From contig DATLHO010000152.1 in NCBI GenBank assembly GCA_035539855.1, positions 1-40,109 of the forward strand: 40,109 nucleotides of DNA, given 5' to 3'. The notes beneath the pieces were generated by a model. The model made no database searches, was not told the DNA's origin, and saw only the letters and a list, made by a program, of their open reading frames with translations. Source of the stretch: DATLHO01 sp035539855. Its GTDB lineage: Bacteria > Bacteroidota > Ignavibacteria > OLB7. This document shows, piece by piece, positions 1-12,547 of the stretch (the first letter of the stretch is position 1; each line of letters opens with the position of its first letter). The translations under genes were made by a program, and so were the position numbers.

Positions 1-323
1 CCTCCGCGCGACAGCGGATGCTCCGGATTGCCCTCGAGCTTGATCGGGCGTCCCTCGCGCGTCTTGACGAGGACGCCGCACGCGGCGCTGCAGCCGCCGC
101 ACGTCGAGGCGTACCAGTTGGCGACGCCGGGCGTCGACTCCGCCGGCTGGCGCAGGTACGGGACGACCTGGGCCTCGGGCACGCGGCAGCTTTCAAGCGT
201 CAGGGCGGCGGCGGAGAATCCGACCATCTGCAGGAACGTGCGCCGCGGCAGCGCGAGCGACGCGAGCGGATCCTCGCGATGCCCGTCGCCGGCGATGCGC
301 GACCAGAGTTTCTTCTCGTTCAT
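1..323 (-). CDS. actB: Alternative complex III subunit B (ActB), N-terminal part only
   Basis: Only the first 107 codons are in the window; the gene runs off the left edge. ActB is the large periplasmic iron-sulfur subunit of alternative complex III, a quinol:cytochrome c (or oxidase) oxidoreductase unrelated to bc1. Residues 1-40 contain the motif PRRTFLQMVGFSAAAL, a variant twin-arginine signal of the kind annotated as TAT-variant molybdopterin oxidoreductase. After it comes STCGGCSAACGVLVK, a C-x2-C-x3-C ligand set for a [4Fe-4S] cluster, then KTREGRPIKLEGNPEHPLS, typical of the molybdopterin-oxidoreductase fold. Known ActB proteins have that fold but no molybdenum cofactor. The ATG at 323 follows the Shine-Dalgarno-like TTAGGAG and lies 13 bases after the actA stop. 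The order actA-actB is standard for this complex. Its position behind narI is not. Confidence 0.85.
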   Translation of the reverse strand, partial: MNEKKLWSRIAGDGHREDPLASLALPRRTFLQMVGFSAAALTLESCRVPEAQVVPYLRQPAESTPGVANWYASTCGGCSAACGVLVKTREGRPIKLEGNPEHPLSRG

Positions 324-336
324 GGCTTCGTCGCTC

Positions 337-906
337 CTAATGATGGCAGCTCGAACAATCGGTCGATGTCGCGCGCACGATGCGCGTTCCGGCGGCCGTG
401 TCGACGACGGTGCGGCCGTTCTCCGTGCGATGGCAGTTGATGCAGAAGCCCATCGTCATCGCGTCGAACCGCGCGACGCGGTGCATCGTCTCGATCGGTC
501 CGTGACAGCTCTGGCAGCTCACGCCCGTGTTGACGTGCCGGCTGTGATCGAACACCGCGTGATCGGGCAGATCGTGCACGCGCACCCAGCGGATCGGCCG
601 GCCCTGGGCGAGCGCGGCGGCGATCTTCTTTACCTCGGGCCTGTCCGCGCGGATCTTCGTGTGGCAGTTCATGCACGTCGACGCGGCGGGGATGCCCGCG
701 ACGGGTCCCTTCTCGGCCGAGCTGTGGCAGTACAGGCACGGGATCTTGTTGTCACCCGCGTGCACCTTGTGCGAGTAGGCGATCGGCTGCACCGGCGCGT
801 AGCCCGACTGGTCGCCCGGCATCCGAAAGCTCGAGCCGGCGATGACGACCGCCGCGCCGATGACGGTCACGACCAGCGAGATGATGAAGGCACTGCGCAA
901 TGACAT
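337..906 (-). CDS. actA: Pentaheme cytochrome c, alternative complex III subunit A (ActA)
   Basis: The 189-residue protein begins with one hydrophobic segment (MSLRSAFIISLVVTVIGAAV), an uncleaved anchor or signal. It then carries exactly five CxxCH heme sites: CLYCH, CMNCH, CQSCH, CINCH and CSSCH, the last at the very C-terminus. The stretch IAYSHKVHAGDNKIPCLYCHS is characteristic of ActA, the multiheme subunit that hands electrons from alternative complex III to a soluble cytochrome or an oxidase in the periplasm. I chose the ATG at 906 because GAGG lies six bases upstream. A GTG at 918 would overlap the narI stop by four bases and is the alternative start. The next gene encodes ActB, which supports the assignment over a generic cytochrome c3/c7. 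Confidence 0.88.
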   Translation of the reverse strand: MSLRSAFIISLVVTVIGAAVVIAGSSFRMPGDQSGYAPVQPIAYSHKVHAGDNKIPCLYCHSSAEKGPVAGIPAASTCMNCHTKIRADRPEVKKIAAALAQGRPIRWVRVHDLPDHAVFDHSRHVNTGVSCQSCHGPIETMHRVARFDAMTMGFCINCHRTENGRTVVDTAAGTRIVRATSTDCSSCHH

Positions 907-914
907 GGCGTGCC

Positions 915-1805
915 TCACTCGTGCGGTGTGAGCGTTGCGAGCTCCTCGGCCGGCGCCGTCTGCGCGGTCTCGTGCGCGATCGGCGTCGTCGGCTCGGGCA
1001 CATTCGGCGTCGTCGGCTCGTGCGCGATCGGCGTCTTCGGCTCGGGCACGATCGGCATCGACGGCGGCGCAGGTGGCGCGGTGCGCACGCGTGGCGTGTG
1101 CGCCGGTCGCGACCGCGCATGCCGGTCGGCCGGGCGCAGGTCGCGGCGATACCAGATCACGAGCTCATAGGGGCGCGTCAGATAGCGCAGCGGCGGAACG
1201 AGCGCATGGATCAGACGCGAGAACGGGAGGATCGCCAGCAGCAGATAGAACCCGACGATGTGCGCCTTGATCGTCCACGGCATTGGTGCGATTGTCGCCG
1301 GATCGGGTCGCAGCGCGAGCACCGACCACAGGTAGGGCACCGCCGAGGAGGCGTACCACGACGAGCCCCAGCGATTGAAGATCGCCGTCGACACCCCGAA
1401 GACGACCTGCAGCGCGAGGAGCGCGAGCAGGAGAACATCCATCCTCGAGGTCACCGCGCGAATGCGTGGGGAGCTCGCGCGCCGCCAGATGAGGCTGACG
1501 ATTCCGACGAGCGAGAGCAGGCCGAACGCCAGACCCGTGACCTCGAGGATGTAGAGCCGCACGGGCGCGCTATTGAACAGCAGCAGCTCGCGCGGCACCA
1601 GAAACCCGATGAGATGGCCGGTGAGCACGACGAGGATCCCGTAGTGCCACGGCACCGACCCGAAGAACAGCTCGCCGCTCTCGAGGAACTGCGACGAGAG
1701 ACTCGAGACGCCGAAGCGACGCTTGCGCAGCCGGAAGGTCACGGCCACGATCGTGGTCACGATCACGGCGTAGGGCAGGACGCTGAAGAGAATCGTGTCA
1801 AGCAT
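915..1805 (-). CDS. narI: Respiratory nitrate reductase gamma subunit, diheme cytochrome b (NarI), with long repetitive tail
   Basis: NarI oxidises membrane quinol and passes electrons through two b hemes to NarH and NarG. Residues 1-220 form the five-helix membrane domain. H54, H64, H182 and H200 align with the E. coli heme ligands His56, His66, His187 and His205. The remaining 75 residues are an extension with no membrane segment, rich in Pro, Thr and Glu. It contains an imperfect repeat (PIVPEPKTPIAHEPTT then PNVPEPTTPIAHET, residues about 251-280). The E. coli protein ends near residue 225, so the tail is extra. The start overlaps the end of narJ by eight bases, implying translational coupling, and the stop lies nine bases before the chosen actA ATG. 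Confidence 0.95.
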   Translation of the reverse strand: MLDTILFSVLPYAVIVTTIVAVTFRLRKRRFGVSSLSSQFLESGELFFGSVPWHYGILVVLTGHLIGFLVPRELLLFNSAPVRLYILEVTGLAFGLLSLVGIVSLIWRRASSPRIRAVTSRMDVLLLALLALQVVFGVSTAIFNRWGSSWYASSAVPYLWSVLALRPDPATIAPMPWTIKAHIVGFYLLLAILPFSRLIHALVPPLRYLTRPYELVIWYRRDLRPADRHARSRPAHTPRVRTAPPAPPSMPIVPEPKTPIAHEPTTPNVPEPTTPIAHETAQTAPAEELATLTPHE

Positions 1806-2490
1806 GGCCGTGCTCGATTGCGCAGGCCGGCGCCGTCGCGCCGCTGCAGGTGAACGTCGTCTCGGCGCCGGCGTCGGACGCGCCGTCGGTCCGGGGTTCG
1901 CCCTCGGTACCGGCTGCGATCGTCGCCTCCGGCGCGACCACGGCGTCGGGCGCCGCCTCGATCTCGCGTCGCAGGAGATCCTCGAGCGCTCCGGCGACCG
2001 CCGTCATCAGCGCGCCGTACGGTCCCTCCTTCGTCGCAAGGGTCGTCTGCAGTTTCTCGACGGCCGGGAGCACGCAGGCGCCGATGAGATCGCGGCGCAG
2101 CTCGTCGTCGTCGAGACGGCCGATGAGCCGCAGCAGCACCGGCAGGTAGTCGGGAAGCTGGCGCTCCTGGCCGATGTCGTAGGGCTGCTCCTCCTCGCGG
2201 AGACTGGCAAGGAACTCCCCGCGCTTGTATGTCTCGCCGAAGAGATGGAAGCCGCACTCGAGCGTGCAGTCGGTCGAGAGCTCGAAGATCCTCACGTATC
2301 CCTCCTGCAGCGCGTCGACGCTCATCGACGTCGCCTCGCGGAACGCGAGGAACGGCGCGGCGACGGACTCGACGGAGACGGCGGCCACGCGCTCGCACGC
2401 GTCGAGGCGGTCGGTCCAGTCGTGCTCGGGATACTCCAGCAGCCCGGCCAGGGCGTCGAGCAGCTCGCGGTCGATGGTCATGGGAATCAT
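1798..2490 (-). CDS. narJ: Nitrate reductase assembly chaperone (NarJ)
   Basis: NarJ is a cytoplasmic chaperone of the TorD/DmsD-type helical family. It binds the NarG N-terminus and allows cofactor loading before docking to NarI. The product is about 230 residues. It begins MIPMTIDRELLDALAGLLEYPEHDW and contains the family-typical FELSTDCTLECGFHLFGETYKRGEFLASL, with the expected acidic, helix-rich composition. The last 60 residues are Ala/Glu/Asp-rich and probably disordered; they include two cysteines of unknown role. The ATG at 2490 has AGGTG about six bases upstream; a second ATG at 2481 is possible. The gene lies 16 bases after narH and overlaps narI by eight bases. Position and size make the call firm although NarJ sequences diverge strongly. 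Confidence 0.93.
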   Translation of the reverse strand: MIPMTIDRELLDALAGLLEYPEHDWTDRLDACERVAAVSVESVAAPFLAFREATSMSVDALQEGYVRIFELSTDCTLECGFHLFGETYKRGEFLASLREEEQPYDIGQERQLPDYLPVLLRLIGRLDDDELRRDLIGACVLPAVEKLQTTLATKEGPYGALMTAVAGALEDLLRREIEAAPDAVVAPEATIAAGTEGEPRTDGASDAGAETTFTCSGATAPACAIEHGHA

Positions 2491-2506
2491 CGTTGCACCT
2501 GTGTCG

Positions 2507-4000
<1,494 letters not shown>

Positions 4001-4063
4001 GGTTTCGTTCTGTGCTGTTGGATTGCTGTCGCGACTTGCGCGTGGTTCCGTGACGTCCGCCCG

Positions 4064-7701
<3,638 letters not shown>

Positions 7702-7705
<4 letters not shown>

Positions 7706-8607
7706 GGCTTGGCTCTCCGCACTAGGTGTTCGCGCACGCCGGCAAGACGCCGGCGCCAGATCCTGTCCATGGCGATCAACACGCCGAGCATCACGACGCC
7801 GCCGGCGATGACGAATCGCGTTCCGCCGCCGAGCCCGCCACCGGCGGTCTGCACCGGCGCGTGCGAGACGCGCGCTCCCTCGCGCTGGAACAGGGCGAAG
7901 AGCCGCACGATCTCCTCATCGGTCAGCTTGCCGGCGGCGAACAGCGGTCGCATCGTCGGCAGGTTCGGGTTCTGTAGAAGTCCGATCACCTCGGGGTCGG
8001 CAAAGCGGACGTTGAGGGCAGTCAGGTCGGGACCGAGCGTTCCGCCACCCAGCACGCCGGCTCCCTCGATCGCGTGGCACGAGACACACGCGACGCCGCC
8101 GTTGGACAGCCTGTCCTCGCCGGTGAACAGCCGCATGCCGAGATCGGCGTCGGCGGGCCTCACCGCGCGCGCGAGCTTGGCGCCCGCGGGAACGAAGGGC
8201 TGGCCGCTGGCGGAGATCTCGTCGATGAAGCCGATGAGCTCCTCGATCTGATCCGGCGAGAGCGCCTGATCGGGCATCACCACGGGCGCGAAGCGACGGA
8301 AGAGATCGGCCGCCGCGGCGTCACCGGTCGCCTTGACCGCGCTCGGCGAGGCGATGAACCGGCGGATCCAGTCGTGGCTGCGCCGGGTGGTCAGTCCCTT
8401 GAGATCGGGACCCTGCTTGTCGCCGCCGCCGATCGAGTGGCAGCTGTAGCAGCCCTTCTCGAAGGTCGTCGCGCCCGGTCGCGGCGCCGCGGCGGGCGCT
8501 GCGGCGGGCGTCGGCGCCTGCGACCACAGCGATGTCGACGGCGTCAGCGCGACGAGGAGCGTGAGGGCCGCGCCGGCGAGCGTGCGTCCCGGACGATGGT
8601 CTGTCAT
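7702..8607 (-). CDS. Membrane-anchored diheme cytochrome c of the nar operon (NarC-like by position)
   Basis: The 301-residue protein starts with a signal-type segment (about residues 12-30), then an Ala/Pro linker. Two CxxCH sites follow: CYSCHSIGGGDKQGPDL in the first domain and CVSCHAIEGAGVLGGG in the second. Each is followed by a possible distal methionine region (VVMPDQ, PTMRPLF). A C-terminal helix (FVIAGGVVMLGVLIAM) with a basic tail would anchor it, leaving both hemes in the periplasm. Thermus nar operons begin with a diheme cytochrome, NarC, needed for the electron pathway. The same position suggests an analogous role, but I did not establish homology. The start at 8607 overlaps the rrf2 stop (ATGA) and has a GGAGG ribosome-binding site just upstream. 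Confidence 0.85.
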
Positions 8608-9050
8608 GGCTTGGGGTCCTCCAGGAATGGAGTCAGTGCGGCGAGTGCCGGCGTGCCGGCGAAGTGGGCGAGCGTGGTCTGCTGGAGCACGCCGACGAGA
8701 TCGTGGCGGATGCGCTGCCAGTCCGCGTGCAGCCCGCACGCGTTCTCAGGACGGCAGATGCCGCGGCCCAGGATGCAGGTGTCGAGGTGGGGGTCGGGCT
8801 CCAGCAGGCTGAAGATCTCCCAGAGCGTGATCTCCTCCGCCGGCCGCTCGAGCTCATAGCCGCCGTGAATCCCCTTCGCCGATCGAAGCATCCTATGGCG
8901 GCGGAGCTCGCCGAGGATCTTCTGAAGGAAGACCGGCGGTATCCCTTCATGCTCGGCGATCTCGTGCACGAGCGACGGGCGGCCGTCGGTGCGGCGAGCC
9001 AGGAACGCAAGGGCGCGGATGCCGTAGCCAGTGGACTTGGAGAGGATCAT
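8604..9050 (-). CDS. Rrf2-family Fe-S transcriptional regulator, first gene of the nar operon
   Basis: The 148-residue protein has the Rrf2 winged-helix start (MILSKSTGYGIRALAFLA). Its recognition region is PPVFLQKILGELRRHRMLRSAKG, followed by the GGY wing. A cysteine trio follows: C-x6-C-x5-C, then H three residues later (CILGRGICRPENACGLH). This is close to the Fe-S ligands of IscR (C-x5-C-x5-C-x2-H) and NsrR, so a redox-, NO- or iron-sensing cluster is likely. Being cotranscribed with, and translationally coupled to, nar suggests control of its own operon; two inverted repeats lie about 65-90 bases upstream of its start. The ligand spacing is one residue longer than in IscR. I cannot assign it to NsrR, IscR or RsrR. 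Confidence 0.9.
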   Translation of the reverse strand: MILSKSTGYGIRALAFLARRTDGRPSLVHEIAEHEGIPPVFLQKILGELRRHRMLRSAKGIHGGYELERPAEEITLWEIFSLLEPDPHLDTCILGRGICRPENACGLHADWQRIRHDLVGVLQQTTLAHFAGTPALAALTPFLEDPKP

Positions 9051-9116
9051 CGGGGTCGTCTACCTCCTTACCTCGTTCTCCACTGAACTTCGCTCTCGTG
9101 GTGGGCGGTCTCCGCT

Positions 9117-9158
9117 GATGCGTTCGCATCATTTTGATGATGTCGATGACAATGGTTA
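9117..9158 (-). promoter_or_regulatory. Probable control region of the rrf2-nar-act operon
   Basis: Reading on the minus strand, a box TAAC-CATT-GTCA (9147-9158) differs by one base from the TGAC-N4-GTCA box found at the other nitrate promoters. Just downstream are two interleaved perfect inverted repeats, CATCA-TTT-TGATG (9127-9139) and GATGCG-TT-CGCATC (9117-9130). If the box sits at -41.5, these repeats cover the -10 region, where a repressor such as the operon's own Rrf2 protein would act. The hexamer at the predicted -10 position (ACGCAT) is poor, so the transcription start is uncertain. Confidence 0.5.
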
Positions 9159-9220
9159 TCACATTTAGCCAGGCAGCCTCGGTCTCTCCTTTCGGCTCGT
9201 GATTGCTATCGTCGCAGAAC

Positions 9221-9275
9221 GTCCCCGGCGGCGCGCGGCGCCCGGACATCACGGGTGCGGCGCGTCGCCGGGGAC
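9221..9275 (-). terminator. Strong GC stem-loop after the hemerythrin gene
   Basis: Arms at 9221-9236 and 9260-9275 pair over 16 bases with one G-U wobble (outermost GTCCCCGGCG with CGCCGGGGAC). A further seven-base-pair stem lies inside (9238-9244 with 9252-9258). It begins 17 bases beyond the hemerythrin stop. No T-run follows on the minus strand, so it is terminator-like rather than a textbook intrinsic terminator. Confidence 0.5.
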
Positions 9276-9291
9276 ATGTGGCGCGACAGGC

Positions 9292-9846
9292 TCAATGATG
9301 TGCGGCGCCCGCCTCGAGAACATCGCCGACGAGCAGCGCCGACGGATAGAGCACCTCCTCCTCGTTGCGAGCATGCAGCATCAGCGCCTCGGCGAACGCG
9401 ATCGATTCGGGATCACCGAGATGCGTGGCGACGGCCCTGAGGTTGTCGAGCGCACTCTTGATCGCGGCGTGCTCCTCGAGCATGTGCGGCAGCTCGGTCC
9501 GCAGCTCGCGCGCCATCGCGATCGCCTCATCGCGATCGGCGATCTCCTCGTGCGCGGCCAGGGGCGCGAGCAGTCCGAGCAGCGGCATGGCCACGCGCTC
9601 CTCGGCCTCGAAGTGCTCGTGAAGCAGATGGGCGACGACCTGCGCGGCCTCGCCGATCTCCCCCGGCACCCGCGTCGCGCGCTCGAGACGCACGTGCAGC
9701 TCGCGATGCTCCTCCTGCAGCGAGGAAGGCACGCCGAGGCCGCCCGTGGCGGCGGGAGCGTGATTGTGCTGCGCCCTGACGGCGATGGTGCCGCCGACGA
9801 GCGCGGCGAGGCCGATAAACAGGGATTGCTTGACGGTTGGTGACAT
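9292..9846 (-). CDS. Hemerythrin HHE-domain protein with N-terminal signal or anchor
   Basis: The 184-residue protein begins with a hydrophobic segment ending in an A-x-A-type site (SLFIGLAALVGGTIAVRAQ), so the domain probably lies in the periplasm. The four-helix hemerythrin pattern follows. Likely diiron ligands are in EEHRELH, HLLHEHFEAEE, HMLEEH and HARNEEEVLYP, including two H-x3-E motifs. Hemerythrin domains bind O2 or NO at a diiron site and often occur beside denitrification genes. Here it is divergent from the PAS-LuxR gene, with the activator-type box of 9929-9940 between them. An O2/NO sensing, storage or scavenging role is inferred. Most bacterial HHE proteins in nitrogen clusters are cytoplasmic, so the export signal is notable. 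Confidence 0.85.
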   Translation of the reverse strand: MSPTVKQSLFIGLAALVGGTIAVRAQHNHAPAATGGLGVPSSLQEEHRELHVRLERATRVPGEIGEAAQVVAHLLHEHFEAEERVAMPLLGLLAPLAAHEEIADRDEAIAMARELRTELPHMLEEHAAIKSALDNLRAVATHLGDPESIAFAEALMLHARNEEEVLYPSALLVGDVLEAGAAHH

Positions 9847-9928
9847 TTCGACCCTCCGAGAGGTTTCAATTGTGCGCGATGCATTCGCGCCTCATCGGTA
9901 AGTAACCTCGCCCATAAGATTTCGGTTC

Positions 9929-9969
9929 TGACATGGGTCATATTCCGGCCGCCGAAGCGTTCGTAGGTT
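9929..9969 (+). promoter_or_regulatory. CRP/FNR-type box and -10 element of the PAS-LuxR gene
   Basis: The perfect inverted repeat TGAC-ATGG-GTCA occupies 9929-9940. After 23 bases comes TAGGTT (9964-9969), a TAnnnT -10 element. This places the box centre at -41.5 relative to a start near 9976, leaving a leader of about 59 bases before the ATG at 10035. The box is symmetrical and might also serve the divergent hemerythrin gene, but the -10 at the mirror position (TTACTT) is weak. Confidence 0.65.
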
Positions 9970-10034
9970 GTTCGAGTCAAGGAACGTCCGATGCGCTCCT
10001 GCGCACCGGGGCTCGAAGGAACTCATTCCGACAC

Positions 10035-10688
10035 ATGGTGCCGCAGAAGGTCATAGAGCTCGTTCGATCCACTGCCGACGCGTCGTACGCGGTCGACCCC
10101 GAAGGGATGATCGTGGCGTGGAATGCGGCGGCGGCGGCGGCGTTCGGCCGCGATGAGGCCGATGCGGTCGGGAGGATCTGCGGCGAGGTGATCGGTGGCT
10201 TCGACGAGTGCGGTCCGGTCTGCTCGGTCGACTGCACCGTCCTTCGCTCGGCGCACCAGCGACGCCCGCTTCGCAACTTCGACCTGCAGGTGCCGACGCC
10301 GCTCGGACGACGCTGGTTCAACATCTCGGTGCTGATTTACTCGGAGTTCGGCTCGCCGGACATCTACACCATCCACCTGGCCCGCCCCATCGACACGCGC
10401 AAGCGTCTCGAGATCCTCGTGAGGGATTTCGTGCGCACCGATACGACGGTCGATGAGCCGACGGGTCGCTCGGTCAATCGCGCGTCGATCGCGAACGCCG
10501 CGCTCTCCGATCGCGAGATCGACGTGCTCCGCCTGCTCGCGCAGGGACTGACCACCAGTGAGATCGCGCGCCAGCTCGGCATCAGCCGCACGACGGTGAA
10601 CAACCACGTGCAGCACGCGATGTCGAAGCTCAACGCGCACAGCCGGCTCGAAGCCATCCGCAAGGCGGAGTTCGGAGGATTGATCTGA
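10035..10688 (+). CDS. PAS-LuxR transcriptional regulator with four clustered cysteines
   Basis: The 217-residue protein is a one-component regulator. An N-terminal PAS domain (residues about 1-120, including SYAVDPEGMIVAWNAAAAAAFG) is followed by a C-terminal LuxR/NarL helix-turn-helix (ALSDREIDVLRLLAQGLTTS, then EIARQLGISRTTVNNHVQ). There is no receiver domain and no membrane segment. Within the PAS domain, C49, C59, C63 and C67 form C-x9-C-x3-C-x3-C, which could hold an Fe-S cluster or act as a thiol switch, by analogy with cysteine-bearing PAS sensors such as NreB. The surrounding nitrate genes make an oxygen, redox or NO signal likely. I chose ATG 10035. The frame stays open back to 9933, but the likely promoter lies inside that stretch. 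Confidence 0.85.
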   Translation: MVPQKVIELVRSTADASYAVDPEGMIVAWNAAAAAAFGRDEADAVGRICGEVIGGFDECGPVCSVDCTVLRSAHQRRPLRNFDLQVPTPLGRRWFNISVLIYSEFGSPDIYTIHLARPIDTRKRLEILVRDFVRTDTTVDEPTGRSVNRASIANAALSDREIDVLRLLAQGLTTSEIARQLGISRTTVNNHVQHAMSKLNAHSRLEAIRKAEFGGLI

Positions 10689-10704
10689 CGTCAAGACAGG
10701 ATTC

Positions 10705-10746
10705 ATGACGAAGGGCCGACGCGCATGCGTGTCGGCCTTTCGTCAT
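10705..10746. terminator. Bidirectional terminator between the PAS-LuxR and cupin genes
   Basis: Two 20-base arms (10705-10724 and 10727-10746) pair almost perfectly around a two-base centre, from ATGACGAAGGGCCGAC to GTCGGCCTTTCGTCAT. The element lies between converging stops at 10688 and 10766 and can serve both strands. T-runs are short. Confidence 0.8.
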
Positions 10747-10765
10747 TACGGCTATCTGCGCAGCC

Positions 10766-11074
10766 TCACTCGCGAACCATCACCAGCAGCATCTTGAACG
10801 CCGTCAGCGCCTTGAGCGAATGCGGCTCGCCGGCCGGCATCGTGATCGTCTCGCCGGCGCGCAGCGTGTGCGACGTGCCGGAGATCGTCACCTCGGCCTC
10901 GCCGTCGAGGACGATGACGAGGGCGTCGAACGGCGCGGTGTGCTCGCTGAGGCCTTCGTTGCGATCGAAGGCGAAGAGCGTGACGTTGCCTCCCTTGTTC
11001 TTCAGAAGAACGCGACTGACGACCGATTCGGTCTGGTAGTCGAGAAGCGAGAGCAGAGTGCTGACGGAGGCCAT
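10766..11074 (-). CDS. Small single-domain cupin protein
   Basis: The 102-residue product fits one cupin_2 barrel. The first motif region is FDRNEGLSEHTAPFDALVIVLDGEAEV and the second is LRAGETITMPAGEPHSLKA, so metal ligands may include the histidines of SEH and PHS and a nearby glutamate. There is no signal peptide. It lies 55 bases behind hemN with no terminator visible between, so the two are probably cotranscribed from the hemN promoter. Small cupins of this kind are often sensors or metal-binding accessory proteins in anaerobic gene sets. A specific function cannot be read here. The ATG at 11074 starts the conserved part; the frame is open further upstream without recognisable sequence. 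Confidence 0.8.
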   Translation of the reverse strand: MASVSTLLSLLDYQTESVVSRVLLKNKGGNVTLFAFDRNEGLSEHTAPFDALVIVLDGEAEVTISGTSHTLRAGETITMPAGEPHSLKALTAFKMLLVMVRE

Positions 11075-11129
11075 GATTGGTACGGGTGTCTGGATTACCT
11101 GGTCGTTCGTGCTCGATCGATCGCGGTCG

Positions 11130-12491
11130 CTACACCGTTCGGGAGTAGAGCTTCTCTCCCTTCTCGAGATACGCATCGAACTGCATCGCGATGTTTCGCA
11201 GGAACAGGCGTCCCTCATCGGTGATGCGGATCACGCGGCCGTCGAGCTCGACGAGATGGTCGGAAGCATAGGGCGCGAGCTTCTCGTCGATCCCCTCGAA
11301 GTAGTCGTCGAAGTCGATCTCGTAGCGCCGCGAGACGTCGTCGCGATCGAGCTCCATGTTGCACATCAGCGACATGATCACGTCGCGCCGCAGCACGTCG
11401 TCGTCGCTCAGGCGGATGCCGACCGACGAGGGCAGCTCGTTGCGATCGATGGCCTCGTAGTACTCGTGGATCTTGCGGAGGTTCTGTGAGTAGGCGCGGT
11501 CGGTGTTGCCGATCGAGGTCATGCCGAACGAGAGCAGGTCGCACTCGGCGTGGGTCGAGTAGCCCTGGAAGTTCCGGTGCAGCACGCGCTCGCGCTGCGC
11601 GATCGCCATCGAGTCGTCGGGCCGCGCGTAGTGGTCCATGCCGATGTAGACGTAGCCCGCGGCCGTCAAGGTCTCGGTGATGTCCTTGAGCATCGCGAGC
11701 TTCTGGTCGACCGTCGGCAGCGTCGTCTGGTCGATGACGTTCTGGTGCGGCTTGACCCACGGCACGAACGCGAAGTTGAAGACCGCGAGGCGATCCGGCG
11801 CCAGCTCGATCACGCGCTCGAGCGTGCGATGGAAGCTCTCCGGCGTCTGGTGCGGCAGACCATAGATCAGGTCGACGTTGATGCTCTCGAGCCCGAGCTC
11901 GCGGCACCACTCGATCGCGCGCACCGTCTCCTCCTCCGGCTGCCAGCGATTGATCGCGAGCTGCACCTTCGGATCGAAGTCCTGCACGCCCAGCGACGCG
12001 CGATTGAAGCCCACTTCGGCGAACGCCTCGACGTGCTCGCGCGTCAGACGGCGAGGGTCGATCTCCACTCCGATCTCGGCGTCGTCGGCGATGTCGAAGC
12101 GGCGACGAATCATCCCGCCCAGCGTGCGGATCTCCTCCGGCGACAGACCGCTCGGAGAGCCACCGCCCCAGTGGAGCTGCGACACGCGGCGGCGCGTGCC
12201 CACCTGCTCCTGGAACAGCGCCATCTCGCGGTCGAGATAGTTCAGATAGTCGGAGATCCGATTGTGGTTGTGCGTGATCACCACGTTGCAGCCGCAGTAA
12301 TAGCACAGCGTCTGGCAGAATGGGATGTGGAAGTACAGCGACAGGTCGCGGACGCTCGTGCGCTCGTTCTCACGAAGGATCTCCACCCACTCCCCCGGAG
12401 ACCACTGGCGGAACTGAGGAGCGGTCGGGTACGACGTGTAGCGCGGTCCGGCAACGTCGTATTTGCGGGCGAGATCGAGATTGACGTTCAT
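11130..12491 (-). CDS. hemN: Oxygen-independent coproporphyrinogen III oxidase (radical SAM)
   Basis: The 453-residue protein catalyses the oxidative decarboxylation of coproporphyrinogen III to protoporphyrinogen IX without O2, using S-adenosylmethionine. The radical-SAM cysteines are C59-x3-C63-x2-C66 in FHIPFCQTLCYYCGCN, with the extra HemN cysteine C68, matching E. coli Cys62, Cys66, Cys69 and Cys71. HWGGGSPSGLSPEEIRTL and the C-terminal HemN domain (GYSTHAECDLLSFGMTSIG) are also conserved. Length equals that of true HemN (about 457) rather than the shorter HemW. Heme supply without oxygen is needed for the cytochromes encoded nearby. An activator-type box lies 86 bases upstream of the start. 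Confidence 0.95.
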   Translation of the reverse strand: MNVNLDLARKYDVAGPRYTSYPTAPQFRQWSPGEWVEILRENERTSVRDLSLYFHIPFCQTLCYYCGCNVVITHNHNRISDYLNYLDREMALFQEQVGTRRRVSQLHWGGGSPSGLSPEEIRTLGGMIRRRFDIADDAEIGVEIDPRRLTREHVEAFAEVGFNRASLGVQDFDPKVQLAINRWQPEEETVRAIEWCRELGLESINVDLIYGLPHQTPESFHRTLERVIELAPDRLAVFNFAFVPWVKPHQNVIDQTTLPTVDQKLAMLKDITETLTAAGYVYIGMDHYARPDDSMAIAQRERVLHRNFQGYSTHAECDLLSFGMTSIGNTDRAYSQNLRKIHEYYEAIDRNELPSSVGIRLSDDDVLRRDVIMSLMCNMELDRDDVSRRYEIDFDDYFEGIDEKLAPYASDHLVELDGRVIRITDEGRLFLRNIAMQFDAYLEKGEKLYSRTV

Positions 12492-12547
12492 CGGTGTTCG
12501 CCGATCGGCGATTGGTGTTTGACGGGAAGGTGCCGAAGCACGGAGTA

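Noticed and set aside
337..906. Pentaheme cytochrome as NrfA/NrfB or a NapC-type protein
   Set aside because: All five sites are plain CxxCH with no CxxCK. The following gene is the ActB N-terminus, and the IAYSHKVHAGDNKIPC region is ActA-like.
10705..10746. ATGACG...CGTCAT here as another activator box
   Set aside because: The TGAC and GTCA ends belong to a 20-base-pair terminator stem between converging genes and are 36 bases apart, not 4.
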